Below, one piece after another: positions 35,030-44,486 of a DNA stretch of 64,000 bases. Within the stretch, counting starts at the first letter, position 1. The number at the start of each line of letters is the position of its first letter. The DNA comes from an uncultured Lachnospiraceae bacterium. Its GTDB lineage: Bacteria > Bacillota > Clostridia > Lachnospirales > Lachnospiraceae. The stretch lies in contig CANOZK010000004.1 of assembly GCA_947571775.1 (NCBI GenBank), forward strand, positions 124,001-188,000, given 5' to 3'. The notes below the pieces were generated by a model. It saw nothing but the letters and a program-made list of their open reading frames with translations. It was not told the DNA's origin and searched no databases. The position numbers and the translations under genes were made by a program.

Positions 35030-36187
35030 TTACATTTCAATTTCGCCGCTCATGAGCTTGGGGAGTAAGCGGTCACGAGCTTCCTGCGAAGCTACTATTT
35101 GACTTTTTAATGTTTCCATCTTTTTCTGGTATGCTTCACAATAGGTGTTAAAACGATTTATTATTTCTTCGCTTGGAATATAAACCAAGATTTCCTCAAG
35201 CATACGCTTAGTTAGAAATTTTATAGTTGAACCGCTTGCTCCTTGAAATAGCTGACGCATATTGTTTTTTACCGCATAATACAAGAGATACAAATTTTGT
35301 GAATCAAACGGTGAAAATACATATGTTCTTTGATACGCTTCAAATTGTCCTCTATAAAGCTTTACATTAAAGTCACCATTGCCTGCCAAAATGACAGCAT
35401 CACAATCAAATGAATAGGATGGTGATTTGATTGGCTCTTGGGCACATGTGAAGAATAAATATTTTCCGTTTTCCGCTCCAAAATTTGCATCTTTTTTTCC
35501 GGTTACAATAGGTGCAATATCTGGAAGATTTACTTTATTCCATCCCTCTGGCACACCATCAACAACAACCACGTCCTCATGTCCCGGAAAACGCAAATCC
35601 ACAAACCATTCCTTATATAAATGCTGTGCGGCTTCTTCAAGGAGCTTGATTTGTTTTTGATTATTTTTGATAAGCTCATCGTAAGCGCTTAAAAAATCAG
35701 CAATCTTTTTCTGCATCATATAATCTGGCAACTTGAATCTATAATTATATATCTTAGTCGGTGAAGTATGGTGAACTGTTGAGCCAGAAGATGTATTTGC
35801 TATCGACCTTTGATAATCATTAGTCTGCATTACATAATAAATATAATCCTTGTGAATACTATCATCTTTAAATGTTATTAACCCTATCCGTTGATTGTGC
35901 AAGTAAGTCCTTTTAGGATTATCTGGAACTTTTGCACTGTAACCAAGAGTATCAATAGTCTTACTTAAATCAGTCATTGTCACAATATAATCACCAGCAT
36001 GCAATATAAAATTTTCTGGAATTTTACCAGTAAAAAACTTACATTTTTCTTCCTTGAATCCACCCCCTATCTTGAAGTTACCAGGAGTTACAAGAACTAT
36101 ACTATTATCTTCGGACACAATGCATTCACCTTTGAATGCATATCCATGCTTTATATATATAATGTCACCTAAGTTTACTTCTCTCAT
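35030..36187 (-). CDS. hsdS: Type I specificity subunit (system 2)
   Basis: 385 residues. TRD1 about 1-155, central conserved helix about 158-195 (IADFLSAYDELIKNNQKQI), TRD2 about 215-340 and a C-terminal conserved helix ending ARDRLLPKLMSGEIEM. The spacer family differs from that of system 1, so the two systems probably do not exchange subunits or TRDs by homologous recombination. The start overlaps the hsdM stop (ATGA). No tandem repeat is seen here. Confidence 0.95.
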   Translation of the reverse strand: MREVNLGDIIYIKHGYAFKGECIVSEDNSIVLVTPGNFKIGGGFKEEKCKFFTGKIPENFILHAGDYIVTMTDLSKTIDTLGYSAKVPDNPKRTYLHNQRIGLITFKDDSIHKDYIYYVMQTNDYQRSIANTSSGSTVHHTSPTKIYNYRFKLPDYMMQKKIADFLSAYDELIKNNQKQIKLLEEAAQHLYKEWFVDLRFPGHEDVVVVDGVPEGWNKVNLPDIAPIVTGKKDANFGAENGKYLFFTCAQEPIKSPSYSFDCDAVILAGNGDFNVKLYRGQFEAYQRTYVFSPFDSQNLYLLYYAVKNNMRQLFQGASGSTIKFLTKRMLEEILVYIPSEEIINRFNTYCEAYQKKMETLKSQIVASQEARDRLLPKLMSGEIEM

Positions 36188-38004
36188 AATCCCATCTCCT
36201 TCATGTTTCGTGAGATGGTATCCATTAAATCATTCGATTCCGCTTGCAGTAATAAAAGTTCACGATGGATTTCTGCCATACGCTCTTTAAAATCTACACC
36301 ATCATCTTCAATAGGAGCGACGCCGACATATGCCCCCGGTGTAAGCGACCAGCCTTTCGCTTCAATCTCTGAAATATCAGCCATTTTACATAGACCAAGA
36401 ACGTCAGCATATACGCCGTCGCCAAATTTTTCATACAGCCAGTTTGCTTCTTTAGCTACTGTGAGCGTTTCGGTAAGCTCTGCAAGTTTTGCATCGTATT
36501 CTTCCTGCGTCTTTTTCTTCTCACGCCTTTCAGCAGCTTTTACCGCTTTTTTTGATTCGGTTCTGAGAGTCTTTGCTTTCTCGGAAAGTTCCTGCACCTG
36601 CTCTGCAAACGGCTTCTCACTGCCAAGTGCAGCGCGGTATTCATCAAGAAGCACCGTATATTTATCGGTTTCTCCACGGTACAGCCATACGATGGCATTC
36701 ATGTTTTTAAGCTGCCAGTCTGACCATTCGTTCAGGGTACGGTCAATTACAGTGTAATAGTTTCTAGCGTCAATAAACAGTACCTTATCCTTAATTGTTT
36801 CGGCCTTTCCCTTGTCAAAGAACCAAAGAGAACAAGGCAGAGATTTTGCATAAAAAAAGTTATTGCCGACGCTAATCATGACATCCACATGCCCTGTTTG
36901 AATTAGGCTTTCCCGGATGTCTTTATCTTTTCCCTGGCTGTCTGTTGCAGAGGAAGCCATAACAAAGCCTGCGCGACCATGTTCATTTAAGTAGCTGTAA
37001 AAATAAGAAATCCACAGATAGTTTCCGTTTCCGACTTCCTTATTTTTATTGACGCTTGGCATACCGAAAGGCAAACGCTTTGCATTTTCGCAGGATTCCG
37101 CCTTTACCTTATCTACATTGAAAGGCGGATTCGCCATCACATAGTCGCACTTACCGTTCAAGTTGTGTGCGTCATGATAGAACGTGTTTGCTTCATCACC
37201 AGATTTGATAACTCCAGTAAGTCCGTGAACAGCCATATTCATAAGACAAAGTTGCGCATTATATTCTACCTTTTCCTGCCCATAGAAGGTCATAGTGTTG
37301 TTGACATTCATACCGGATCGATTTACAAAATCTCCAGACTGAATAAACATACCGCCGGAACCACAAGCGGGGTCAAACAAAACCCCGTTTGAAGGCTCAA
37401 TGATATTTACTATCATTTTTACCAATGATTTGGGCGTGAAGAAGACACCGTCGTCCGAAGCGATATTCTTAGCAAACTTATTCAGAAAATACTCATAGAT
37501 ACGTCCAATGATATCGCCGCCAATTTCATCAAGTGCGCTGTTGTTAAATATACGAAGTAATTCTGATAAAATTTCATCTGAAAAGTCCGTATAGCTCTTA
37601 GGCAAAATACCTGTGAGCTGTTCGCTTTGCTCCTCAATCAACTGCATAGCATGATTTACCACCTCGCCAAGACTGGTCATGGTATGACCTTCCTTATTGG
37701 TAAGTTCTGCTGCTGAGATGTCATCAGGTAAATTTAGCAGATAATCATACAATGCTTCCCTTGGAAGATATAGAGCACTCTTAGCCGCAAAGTCACTTGC
37801 TTCAACGGGCATTACTCTGCCGCCGCGCGATGGACGTCCATTTAAAATCTCTGACTCTACTATTTTAAATCTGCTGTATGCGTAGCGCAGGAAAATAAGA
37901 CCGAGCACTGGCATACAGTACTGATTCGACGTAAGTTTTGAACCTGAACGTAACAAATCTGCGGACTCCCACAGTTCACTTTCTAATTTGCGAATATTTA
38001 TCAT
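36184..38004 (-). CDS. hsdM: Type I DNA methyltransferase, M subunit (system 2)
   Basis: 606 residues. SAM motif DPACGSG (211-217), catalytic NPPF (292-295; N-P-P-F is a normal variant), and VFFTPKSLV (about 187). A charged coiled-coil insertion (about 465-510, rich in Lys/Glu/Ala) lies in the C-terminal part. GGAGG lies 10 bases before the ATG, and a TATAAT is at 38047-38052. It starts the operon hsdM-hsdS-hsdR. Confidence 0.97.
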   Translation of the reverse strand: MINIRKLESELWESADLLRSGSKLTSNQYCMPVLGLIFLRYAYSRFKIVESEILNGRPSRGGRVMPVEASDFAAKSALYLPREALYDYLLNLPDDISAAELTNKEGHTMTSLGEVVNHAMQLIEEQSEQLTGILPKSYTDFSDEILSELLRIFNNSALDEIGGDIIGRIYEYFLNKFAKNIASDDGVFFTPKSLVKMIVNIIEPSNGVLFDPACGSGGMFIQSGDFVNRSGMNVNNTMTFYGQEKVEYNAQLCLMNMAVHGLTGVIKSGDEANTFYHDAHNLNGKCDYVMANPPFNVDKVKAESCENAKRLPFGMPSVNKNKEVGNGNYLWISYFYSYLNEHGRAGFVMASSATDSQGKDKDIRESLIQTGHVDVMISVGNNFFYAKSLPCSLWFFDKGKAETIKDKVLFIDARNYYTVIDRTLNEWSDWQLKNMNAIVWLYRGETDKYTVLLDEYRAALGSEKPFAEQVQELSEKAKTLRTESKKAVKAAERREKKKTQEEYDAKLAELTETLTVAKEANWLYEKFGDGVYADVLGLCKMADISEIEAKGWSLTPGAYVGVAPIEDDGVDFKERMAEIHRELLLLQAESNDLMDTISRNMKEMGL

Positions 38005-38311
38005 TTCGCTTTATCCTCCATTGTCATAGATGTCAATCATCATGTAATTATATCACAAATATATGAACTTTTGTACCTTCTGCGGCCGTTCAAACCATAT
38101 CGCAGGTATTTGTCTAATTAATGCGCCGGGATGCGATTTGTTGTTCTTCAGGAATCACGGAAACTTTATCGGGAAAATTATTATCACGGAAAAAAATAAA
38201 ATATCGGCATAACCTACATTTCTGCAAGCTATACCGATATTTTCGGAAACTAAAAATCTCTTAAATGAAATGCTCTTTTTCTGTTTCACATTTTGTCTGA
38301 TGTATTTTTCA
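38005..38311. other. Intergenic gap between hsdM2 and the siroheme reductase gene
   Basis: The 307-base gap has no convincing gene. It contains a TATAAT (38047-38052, minus sense) that probably belongs to the hsdM2 promoter and the strong leftward terminator at 38198-38243. The one 60-codon frame across it overlaps the terminator and is not accepted. Confidence 0.6.
38190..38243 (-). terminator. Terminator after the siroheme reductase-like gene
   Basis: On the minus strand a 15-bp stem (outer arms 38234-38243 and 38198-38207 perfect, inner five pairs with two G-U) is followed by ATTTTTTT. It separates the sulfur operon from type I system 2. Confidence 0.88.
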
Positions 38312-39265
38312 TTAACACGTTGCCCCGCCTGTTTCATGCAGCTTGGCGTCTAAAATCTCCTGCTTCCTGCCTAAAATATCATCGGACAGTACTTCTGCTT
38401 CCACTTGCTCAAAACCCAATCTTTCAATAGTTTGGGCAAGACGTTCTCCGGTTTTTCCTTTTTCCCGATACAGCAGGATAACTTTTTCCACTACTTTAAG
38501 CACTTCTTCCTCAGAAGTGAAAATCTTGCTTAAAGTCTTCCCCTGCGCTGTTTTCTTTCCCCATCTTCCGCCAATATAAACTTTATAACCGGTTGTGCCG
38601 TCTACTATGGCATCAAAATGACAATTATCTACACACCGTCCGCAGTTATTGCACAAATCCTTGTCAATTTCCAAAATGCCGTCTACGACCTTGGCGGCGT
38701 CAACTGGGCAGATTTTTGCAACCGAGCATTTTTTGCATCCGTTGCAGGCATCTTCATCAAAATTCGGAATTAACTGCCCAACGATTCCCACATCGTTCAG
38801 TTCTGGCTTCACGCAGTTATTTGGACATCCCCCTACGGCAATTTTGAATTTATGGGGCAGTTTTACCTGGCGGTAACCCTCATAAAAAGCTTTGTGAACC
38901 TTTTCAGATAAATCAAACGTATCAATCCTGCCATACTGACAAGTCGTTCCTTTACAGGAAACCACCGGACGTACCTTGGAGCCGGTTCCCCCTGTTGCAA
39001 GCCCGGCTTTTTCTATGTATGCCCGGAACTCATCAATTTTTTCATAGGGAATTCCCTGAACTTCCACGGTTAAACGGGTGGTATATACCACATTTCCGTT
39101 TCCGAATTTTTTAGCGGCTTCCCCAATTGCCACATGCTGTTCTGCGGTCAGTTTTCCATTTACGGTAATGACACGGCCAGAAAAATTGTCTGTCCCTTTG
39201 TTGCTCAAAAATCCCAGCGCTTTTACTCTCTTTTCATCTTCCTTGCTGATTGTAAGTGTAGCCAT
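38312..39265 (-). CDS. Siroheme/4Fe-4S sulfite- or nitrite-reductase-like protein with ferredoxin domain
   Basis: 317 residues. An N-terminal ferredoxin-like half (GKLTAEQHVAIGEAAKKFGN), a siroheme-4Fe4S binding region with CKGTTC and CPNNC (about 113-170), an inserted two-cluster ferredoxin (CNGCKKC...CP and CNNCGRCVDNC), then the C-terminal reductase half. This is the plan of small sulfite reductase-like proteins of anaerobes. The first cysteine pair is CX4C, where the classic spacing is CX5C. The substrate (sulfite, nitrite or a sulfur species) is not determined by sequence. It lies 14 bases after the CoA-disulfide reductase gene and is surely co-transcribed with it, suggesting sulfur metabolism. 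Confidence 0.9.
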   Translation of the reverse strand: MATLTISKEDEKRVKALGFLSNKGTDNFSGRVITVNGKLTAEQHVAIGEAAKKFGNGNVVYTTRLTVEVQGIPYEKIDEFRAYIEKAGLATGGTGSKVRPVVSCKGTTCQYGRIDTFDLSEKVHKAFYEGYRQVKLPHKFKIAVGGCPNNCVKPELNDVGIVGQLIPNFDEDACNGCKKCSVAKICPVDAAKVVDGILEIDKDLCNNCGRCVDNCHFDAIVDGTTGYKVYIGGRWGKKTAQGKTLSKIFTSEEEVLKVVEKVILLYREKGKTGERLAQTIERLGFEQVEAEVLSDDILGRKQEILDAKLHETGGATC

Positions 39266-39279
39266 ATAATTTTTCCTCC

Positions 39280-40905
39280 TTAATCATCCAGATTATTAAA
39301 TGTTGTGCCGCCCTCTAAAGCGCGTGTATTTTTATAGCCATAATGTTTCAGGCGATTCTGAAGAAGATAGGCCCTTTTTCCCTTCGCACATACCAAAAGC
39401 AGTTTTTCTTCCTGCCCTAAGCCGTCCACTGGCCCTTCTACATCTGTAAGATTCACATAAGGAGCGCCCTCGATAGACGGAGCTGGGGAGGCATCCACAA
39501 TTCGATATTGCTCTGCTTCTCCTGCGGCAAACTGAGCAGGCGTAATAGTCGCAAACTCTCCCTGCATTTTATTCAGAAGAATATTGACCATATGTCCAAA
39601 TGGATGAATTGCCGTTGAAAACGGCGGTGCATAGGCAAAGTCCAAGTTTTCCAGCTCTGTGACCTTAGCGTTCATACTGAGTGCTACAACGGCAATATCT
39701 ATCATTTTATCTACCGCGCCTTTTCCCAGACATTGAATCCCTAAGAATTTACCGCTTTCTTTATCTGCAAGCATTTTTACGATAAAGGAACCCGCGCCCG
39801 GATAATAATGCGCCTTATCATCTACCACGCCAATCACGGTAATTGGATCGTATCCCGCTTCTTTTGCCGCTTTTTCTGTCAGCCCAGTCCGACCTGCGTT
39901 CATCCCTGGAAGTTTTACAATACCTGTCCCCAAAACGCCTGGATAAACGAAGCTACCGCCATTGATGTTTTTGGCCGCAATCCGGCCTTCGATATTCGCA
40001 GAAGAACCCATTGGCGACCAGGCTTCTTTTCCTGTCATCCGATTGGTAACCATAGCGCAATCGCCCAGAGCATAAATGTTTTCATCATTGGTCTGAAGAT
40101 AAGAATTGACCTGAACCGTCCCATTAGAAGCCAGCGTAATTCCCGAGGAAGCCAAAAATTCCGTGTTGGGGCGGATTCCCAGCGCCATAATCACTGCGTC
40201 CGCCTTAATTGCCCGCTTCTGCGTCTGAACTTTTTCTACTTTTCCTTCGCCCAGAACAGCCTCCAGCTTTGTACTCGTCAAAGCCACAATCCCATTTTCC
40301 GCCAGATGGTCTTCTGCGTAAGCTGCCATTTCTGGATCAAAGCCGGGTAAGATCTGTTCTGCCATATCAAGAACGGTTACTTTCACTCCCTGGCTTTTGA
40401 GGTTTTCTGCCACTTCCAATCCAATAAAGCCGCCTCCGGCTACCACAGCTCGCCTGATCGTTCCTTTTGCGACAGAGGCTTTTAATGCATCCGCGTCATC
40501 CGGTGTTCGCATATAGAACACATTTTCCAAATCCACTCCGTCAATGGAAGGCTTTATGGGAGACGCCCCTGTGGCAATCACAAGCTTATCATATGGATAT
40601 TCCTGCTCCTGGCCATCCTCCAGATGAACAGCTTTCACTACTTTCTTTTCCCTGTCCAAAGCTATCGCTTCCACGCCTGTCTCTACCTCTGCCCCTGTCA
40701 GTTTGCAGAAACTTTGCGGTGTATTGACAATTAGTTTGCCCCTCTCTTCAATCAAGTTTCCGACATAATAAGGAAGCCCACACCCAGCATAAGAAATTTC
40801 TTTGCTTTTTGTTAAAATCTTTACCTGCGCATCTCCGTTTTCACGTTTCAACTTTGCGGCTACTTTTGTTCCTGCTGCTACACCGCCAATTACCAGTACT
40901 TTCAT
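39280..40905 (-). CDS. CoA-disulfide/persulfide reductase with C-terminal rhodanese domain
   Basis: 541 residues from the ATG at 40905 (MKVLVIGGVAAGTKVAAKLK). FAD-binding GGVAAG, the redox cysteine in SYAGCGLPYYVG (Cys 42), the NADH-binding VVAGGGFIGLEVAE, and FAD motif ENIYALGDCA are present. The last 70-80 residues are rhodanese-like with VCAKGKRAY, giving a second active cysteine. This layout equals the CoADR-RHD enzymes, which reduce CoA persulfide or polysulfide with NADH. The shared operon with a siroheme protein supports reduction of sulfur compounds. The ribosome site (AGGAGC) is rather far, about 15 bases, from the ATG. Confidence 0.93.
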   Translation of the reverse strand: MKVLVIGGVAAGTKVAAKLKRENGDAQVKILTKSKEISYAGCGLPYYVGNLIEERGKLIVNTPQSFCKLTGAEVETGVEAIALDREKKVVKAVHLEDGQEQEYPYDKLVIATGASPIKPSIDGVDLENVFYMRTPDDADALKASVAKGTIRRAVVAGGGFIGLEVAENLKSQGVKVTVLDMAEQILPGFDPEMAAYAEDHLAENGIVALTSTKLEAVLGEGKVEKVQTQKRAIKADAVIMALGIRPNTEFLASSGITLASNGTVQVNSYLQTNDENIYALGDCAMVTNRMTGKEAWSPMGSSANIEGRIAAKNINGGSFVYPGVLGTGIVKLPGMNAGRTGLTEKAAKEAGYDPITVIGVVDDKAHYYPGAGSFIVKMLADKESGKFLGIQCLGKGAVDKMIDIAVVALSMNAKVTELENLDFAYAPPFSTAIHPFGHMVNILLNKMQGEFATITPAQFAAGEAEQYRIVDASPAPSIEGAPYVNLTDVEGPVDGLGQEEKLLLVCAKGKRAYLLQNRLKHYGYKNTRALEGGTTFNNLDD

Positions 40906-40958
40906 TATGAGAATCTGCTGCTCCTTTCCAATATTTGCTTGTTTTATCCTTTTGCTGT

Positions 40959-40987
40959 ATCTTACCACTTGTTTATCTATATGTAAA
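40959..40987 (-). promoter_or_regulatory. Candidate promoter of the CoA-disulfide reductase operon
   Basis: TTTACA (40982-40987), 17-bp spacer, TAAGAT (40959-40964) on the minus strand. The DNA just upstream is very A/T-rich with several TATA-like motifs. Confidence 0.5.
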
Positions 40988-41043
40988 ATATTATAATGTT
41001 ATATAGTTAATAGTTTTTTCTTATTAGATGATTCCTATTCAAC

Positions 41044-41079
41044 AAAAATCAGTCCCGCGTAAAGCATTGGGACTGATTT
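41044..41079 (-). terminator. Terminator of the polyphosphate:AMP phosphotransferase gene
   Basis: Minus-strand 11-bp perfect stem (41069-41079 with 41046-41056) with a 12-nt loop followed by T residues, 6 bases after the stop. Confidence 0.88.
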
Positions 41080-41085
41080 AAATTT

Positions 41086-42543
41086 CTATAACCTTTCTTC
41101 TATGGCCTGGATAACGGTTTTCAGCACCTTGATTCTCGCATAATACTTGTCGTTGCTTTCTACGACTATCCAGGGCGCATAGGGAGTGGAAGTCCGTATC
41201 AGCATTTCGTTGACTACCGCTTCGTACTGATCCCACTTTTCCCGGTTTCTCCAGTCCTCGTCGGTAATCTTCCACTGTTTCTCTGGGTTTTCCTGCCTTG
41301 CCTTGAAACGCCGTTCCTGCTCGTCCTTGTCAATCTGCATCCAGAATTTCAACACAATGGCCCCGGCGTCGTACAAGTCGCGCTCCATATCGTTGATTTC
41401 CTTGTAAGCCCGCTGCCATTCCTCGGTGGTGCAAAAGCCCTCGATCCGCTCAACCATCACCCTGCCGTACCAGGTCCGGTCAAAGATAGAGAAATGTCCG
41501 GCTTTGGGCATGTCTTTCCAGAACCGCCACAGGTAATGATGCGCATTTTCCCAGTCATTTGGAGAAGCCGTAGGGATTACCATATAGCCTCTGGGATCCA
41601 GCTTTGCGGTCAGACGTTTGATGGCTCCGCCTTTTCCTCCGGCGTCCCAGCCCTCAAAGCCCAGCACAACTGGAATCCGCTTCCGGTACAGTTCTCCATG
41701 CAGAAGCTGGATTTTCGACTGAAGTTTTTTGAGCTTTTCTTTATATTCTTTCTGGGTGTAAGACAAGCTCAAATCTACTTTGCTTAAAATAGATTCCCTC
41801 AAATCCCGATCGTCGATATACAGGCTGTGTTTCGTTGTCTCGGACTTGGGAGCCGTCGCCCGCTCAATGCTCTCGGCCAGAGCGTTTATGACAATGGTAT
41901 AGATTTTCACTGTGGCGAATCGCCGGTCCGTGGATTCTATGATATGCCAGGGCGCATAATCCGTATCCGTTTTCTGAAGCATTTCCTCATAGATTTTTTC
42001 GTACTTTGTAAAATTTTCGTTATGCTTGCGGTCTGCGTCCGATACCCGCCAGGCAGACTCTTTGTTTTCCTCAAGTTTCTTGAAACGCTTCTTCTGCTCT
42101 TTTTGGTCAATGGCCAGAAACAGTTTTACCAAGACAATCCCGCCGTCTGTAATCTGCCGCTCAAAAGATAAAATGGATTCATACGCTCTTTTTTCATGCT
42201 GCTCCGTCAGCACCTTGCGGTACCAGCTCGTATCGTAAAGGGCGATTCTGCCCTTCGCAGGCATCTTGGTCCAGAACCGCCACATAAATGGATGCATCCG
42301 CTCTTCTTCGGTTTCTTTTTTTACCGCGTGGACTTCAAATCCCCTGGGATCCAAAGCGCGGATCAGAGCGGCCATTTGCGCGCCCTTTCCCGCTGCCGGA
42401 TAGCCTTCAAACGCAATCATAATGGGGATATCCAGGCTTTTGCATTTGCGCTGCAGTTCCCCCAGTTTTGCTTCCAGCCCTTCCATTTTTGCCTGATACT
42501 CTTCTTTTGACATTCTTTTGGTTAAATCCACTTTCTCCAGCAC
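41086..42543 (-). CDS. pap: Polyphosphate:AMP phosphotransferase (tandem PPK2 domains)
   Basis: 485 residues made of two PPK2 domains. Each has a Walker A (GYPAAGKG at 47-54; GWDAGGKG at 298-305) and a Walker B-type motif (LYDTSWYRK; FDRTWYGRV). The class II PPK2 fold uses polyphosphate to phosphorylate AMP to ADP in the cytosol, linking polyphosphate stores to nucleotide energy. The length and duplication fit the Pap group. It follows the ACT gene by 22 bases and ends in a strong terminator. Both P-loops keep their Lys, so both halves may be active. Confidence 0.93.
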   Translation of the reverse strand: MLEKVDLTKRMSKEEYQAKMEGLEAKLGELQRKCKSLDIPIMIAFEGYPAAGKGAQMAALIRALDPRGFEVHAVKKETEEERMHPFMWRFWTKMPAKGRIALYDTSWYRKVLTEQHEKRAYESILSFERQITDGGIVLVKLFLAIDQKEQKKRFKKLEENKESAWRVSDADRKHNENFTKYEKIYEEMLQKTDTDYAPWHIIESTDRRFATVKIYTIVINALAESIERATAPKSETTKHSLYIDDRDLRESILSKVDLSLSYTQKEYKEKLKKLQSKIQLLHGELYRKRIPVVLGFEGWDAGGKGGAIKRLTAKLDPRGYMVIPTASPNDWENAHHYLWRFWKDMPKAGHFSIFDRTWYGRVMVERIEGFCTTEEWQRAYKEINDMERDLYDAGAIVLKFWMQIDKDEQERRFKARQENPEKQWKITDEDWRNREKWDQYEAVVNEMLIRTSTPYAPWIVVESNDKYYARIKVLKTVIQAIEERL

Positions 42544-42565
42544 TACTTTCGTCTCCTTTCACATT

Positions 42566-42985
42566 TTATTCACTAAAACTGTCCATACAGGTAAATCCTT
42601 TTGATCTGAGTACGTTCTCTGTCTCAAAAACTTCGTCCGCATGAAGGATGATCGCTGGGAGCTTGCTCATCCGTCCAAATGAAGAATATGTGTAATTGAT
42701 GCTGACATTGCTTTCATAGAGCGCCTCCAGTAGAGAATCCATGCCGCCCTCCTCGTCTGAAAGCTGCACAGCAATCACTTCACAGAGCTTGGTCACAAAC
42801 CCCTGTCTGGTAAGCGCTTCTTTCGCCTTTTCAGGCTTATCCACTACCATGCGCAGAATTCCAAATTCTGGTGTATCAAAAGAAGCAGACGCATAAATAT
42901 TGATTTTCTCGCTGTGAAGAGCCATTGTCACTTTCCGCAGGCTTCCCGACTCATTTTCCACAAATACCGCTAGTTGTTTTAACAT
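42566..42985 (-). CDS. ACT-domain protein (tandem ACT)
   Basis: 139 residues containing two ACT-type beta-alpha-beta folds (KQLAVFVENESGSLRKVTMAL at 3-23 and VIAVQLSDEEGGMDSLLEAL at about 72-91). ACT domains bind amino acids and regulate enzymes. Genes of this type commonly follow phenylacetate-CoA ligase in anaerobic Firmicutes, where they may sense aromatic amino acids or their acids. It lies 27 bases after the ligase gene. Confidence 0.9.
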   Translation of the reverse strand: MLKQLAVFVENESGSLRKVTMALHSEKINIYASASFDTPEFGILRMVVDKPEKAKEALTRQGFVTKLCEVIAVQLSDEEGGMDSLLEALYESNVSINYTYSSFGRMSKLPAIILHADEVFETENVLRSKGFTCMDSFSE

Positions 42986-43012
42986 TTTTGCACCATACCT
43001 TTCTTCATTTTT

Positions 43013-44323
43013 TTATAATCCTTCGCCCCGCAGGTCTGTCACCCGTTTTGCTTTTCCCTCAAATCTTTGCAGACTCATAGGAGCCACAATCTGGATGACC
43101 GCGTCCAGTCCCAAAATTGCTTTTAAGTTTCTGCGGATTCTCTCGTTTAATTCTTCCAGCTTCTTATAGGAATCCAGCAGCCGATCGTCAATCAGTTCCA
43201 CTGTAATGGTCATGACATCCAGCCGGTTCTTTCGCTCCACCTTGATCTCATAATGCGCCCCGATCTCCGGCGTCTGCAAAAGCACTTCTTCAATCTGAGT
43301 GGGGAATACATTGACGCCCCGAATCACCAGCATATCATCCGAACGGCCGGACAGATTTTCCATACGAACCGTGGTTCTTCCGCAGGGGCATGGCTCATAC
43401 ATCAGCCTGGAAATATCCTTGGTGCGGTAACGGACAAGGGGCAAAGCCTCTTTGCCCAGACAGGTGATAACCAGCTCGCCCTTAGAACCAGGCGGAAGCA
43501 CTTCCCCGGTCTCTGGATCGATAATCTCTGGAATGAACCAGTCCTCATTCACATGCATTCCTTGCAGATATTCACACTCTCCAGAAACACCAGGGCCGCA
43601 CAGCTCGCTCATGCCGTAATTTTGGGTACACAGAAAGCTCTTTCCCCAAACCCGGTGCATCTCATCCCGCATGGACTCTGTCATGCCTTCTCCGCCGAAC
43701 AGACCGATGTGCATGTCCAAGTCTTCTTCCGGGTCAATTCCCATAGAACGGGCGACTTCTCCCAAATGCAGCGCATAAGAAGGCGTGGCTACCAGAAGCG
43801 TAGTTCCCATATCCTGCATAAACATAATCTGTTTTTTAGTATTTCCAGAAGACATAGGGATTACCGACGCGCCAATATTTTCCAGTCCTGCATGAAGACC
43901 CAATGCTCCAGTAAAAAGACCATAACCAAAAGCAATCTGTGCAACATCATCCGGGGTCGCCCCGCCCATGCAGGCGATCCGGGATACGTTGTTTGTCCAC
44001 AGATGCATATCGTTTCTGGTATACCCCACTACCGTAGGCTTCCCGGTGGTTCCAGAACTGGCGTGTACGCGCACCAGCTCCTTCCGCGGCCGTGCAAATA
44101 ATCCGGTGGGATAATTTTCCTGAAAATCCGATTTGTTGGTAAACGGAAGCTTCTCCAAATCTTTAAGCGTCTGGATATCGCCTGGCTTGACGCCGGCCTT
44201 ATCCATTTTCTTTTGATAAGCCGGAACCTTCTCGTAGATATATGCCACCGTCTGTTTCAGCTTGCGAAGCTGAATAGCCTGCAATTCTTCACGGGAATAC
44301 GTTTCTTCTGGTGCCCAAATCAT
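43013..44323 (-). CDS. paaK: Phenylacetate-CoA ligase family enzyme
   Basis: 436 residues from the ATG at 44323, with AGGAGG seven bases upstream; the 25-codon extension is rejected. It activates phenylacetate (or a related arylacetate) to the CoA thioester with ATP. The adenylate-forming motif HASSGTTGKPTVVGYT, the GEGMTE turn, MLVIRGVNVFPTQIEE and the C-terminal lid are all present. In gut anaerobes such enzymes take part in aromatic amino acid catabolism; indole-acetate is another possible substrate. It forms an operon with the ACT protein and perhaps pap. Confidence 0.92.
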   Translation of the reverse strand: MIWAPEETYSREELQAIQLRKLKQTVAYIYEKVPAYQKKMDKAGVKPGDIQTLKDLEKLPFTNKSDFQENYPTGLFARPRKELVRVHASSGTTGKPTVVGYTRNDMHLWTNNVSRIACMGGATPDDVAQIAFGYGLFTGALGLHAGLENIGASVIPMSSGNTKKQIMFMQDMGTTLLVATPSYALHLGEVARSMGIDPEEDLDMHIGLFGGEGMTESMRDEMHRVWGKSFLCTQNYGMSELCGPGVSGECEYLQGMHVNEDWFIPEIIDPETGEVLPPGSKGELVITCLGKEALPLVRYRTKDISRLMYEPCPCGRTTVRMENLSGRSDDMLVIRGVNVFPTQIEEVLLQTPEIGAHYEIKVERKNRLDVMTITVELIDDRLLDSYKKLEELNERIRRNLKAILGLDAVIQIVAPMSLQRFEGKAKRVTDLRGEGL

Positions 44324-44435
44324 TCTATTGTCCTCCTTATGTATATTCCTAACAAACTTTCCTTTATTATAGCACATTTTGTATAAACGCCACAACAATT
44401 ACCTATGATGTTCCCGTCATAAAAAATGATATAAA

Positions 44436-44471
44436 AATAACCGCTCCTGCCTGACAAAGCTTAAGCGGTTA
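44436..44471 (-). terminator. Terminator of the soluble chemoreceptor gene
   Basis: Minus-strand 8-bp stem (44464-44471 with 44438-44445) and T-rich tail, 16 bases after the stop. Confidence 0.75.
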
Positions 44472-44486
44472 CTTTCATACTCTCTT

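Noticed and set aside
38155..38337. A 60-codon leftward frame after the siroheme reductase gene
   Set aside because: It overlaps the reductase 3' end and the strong terminator at 38198-38243, and has no ribosome site.
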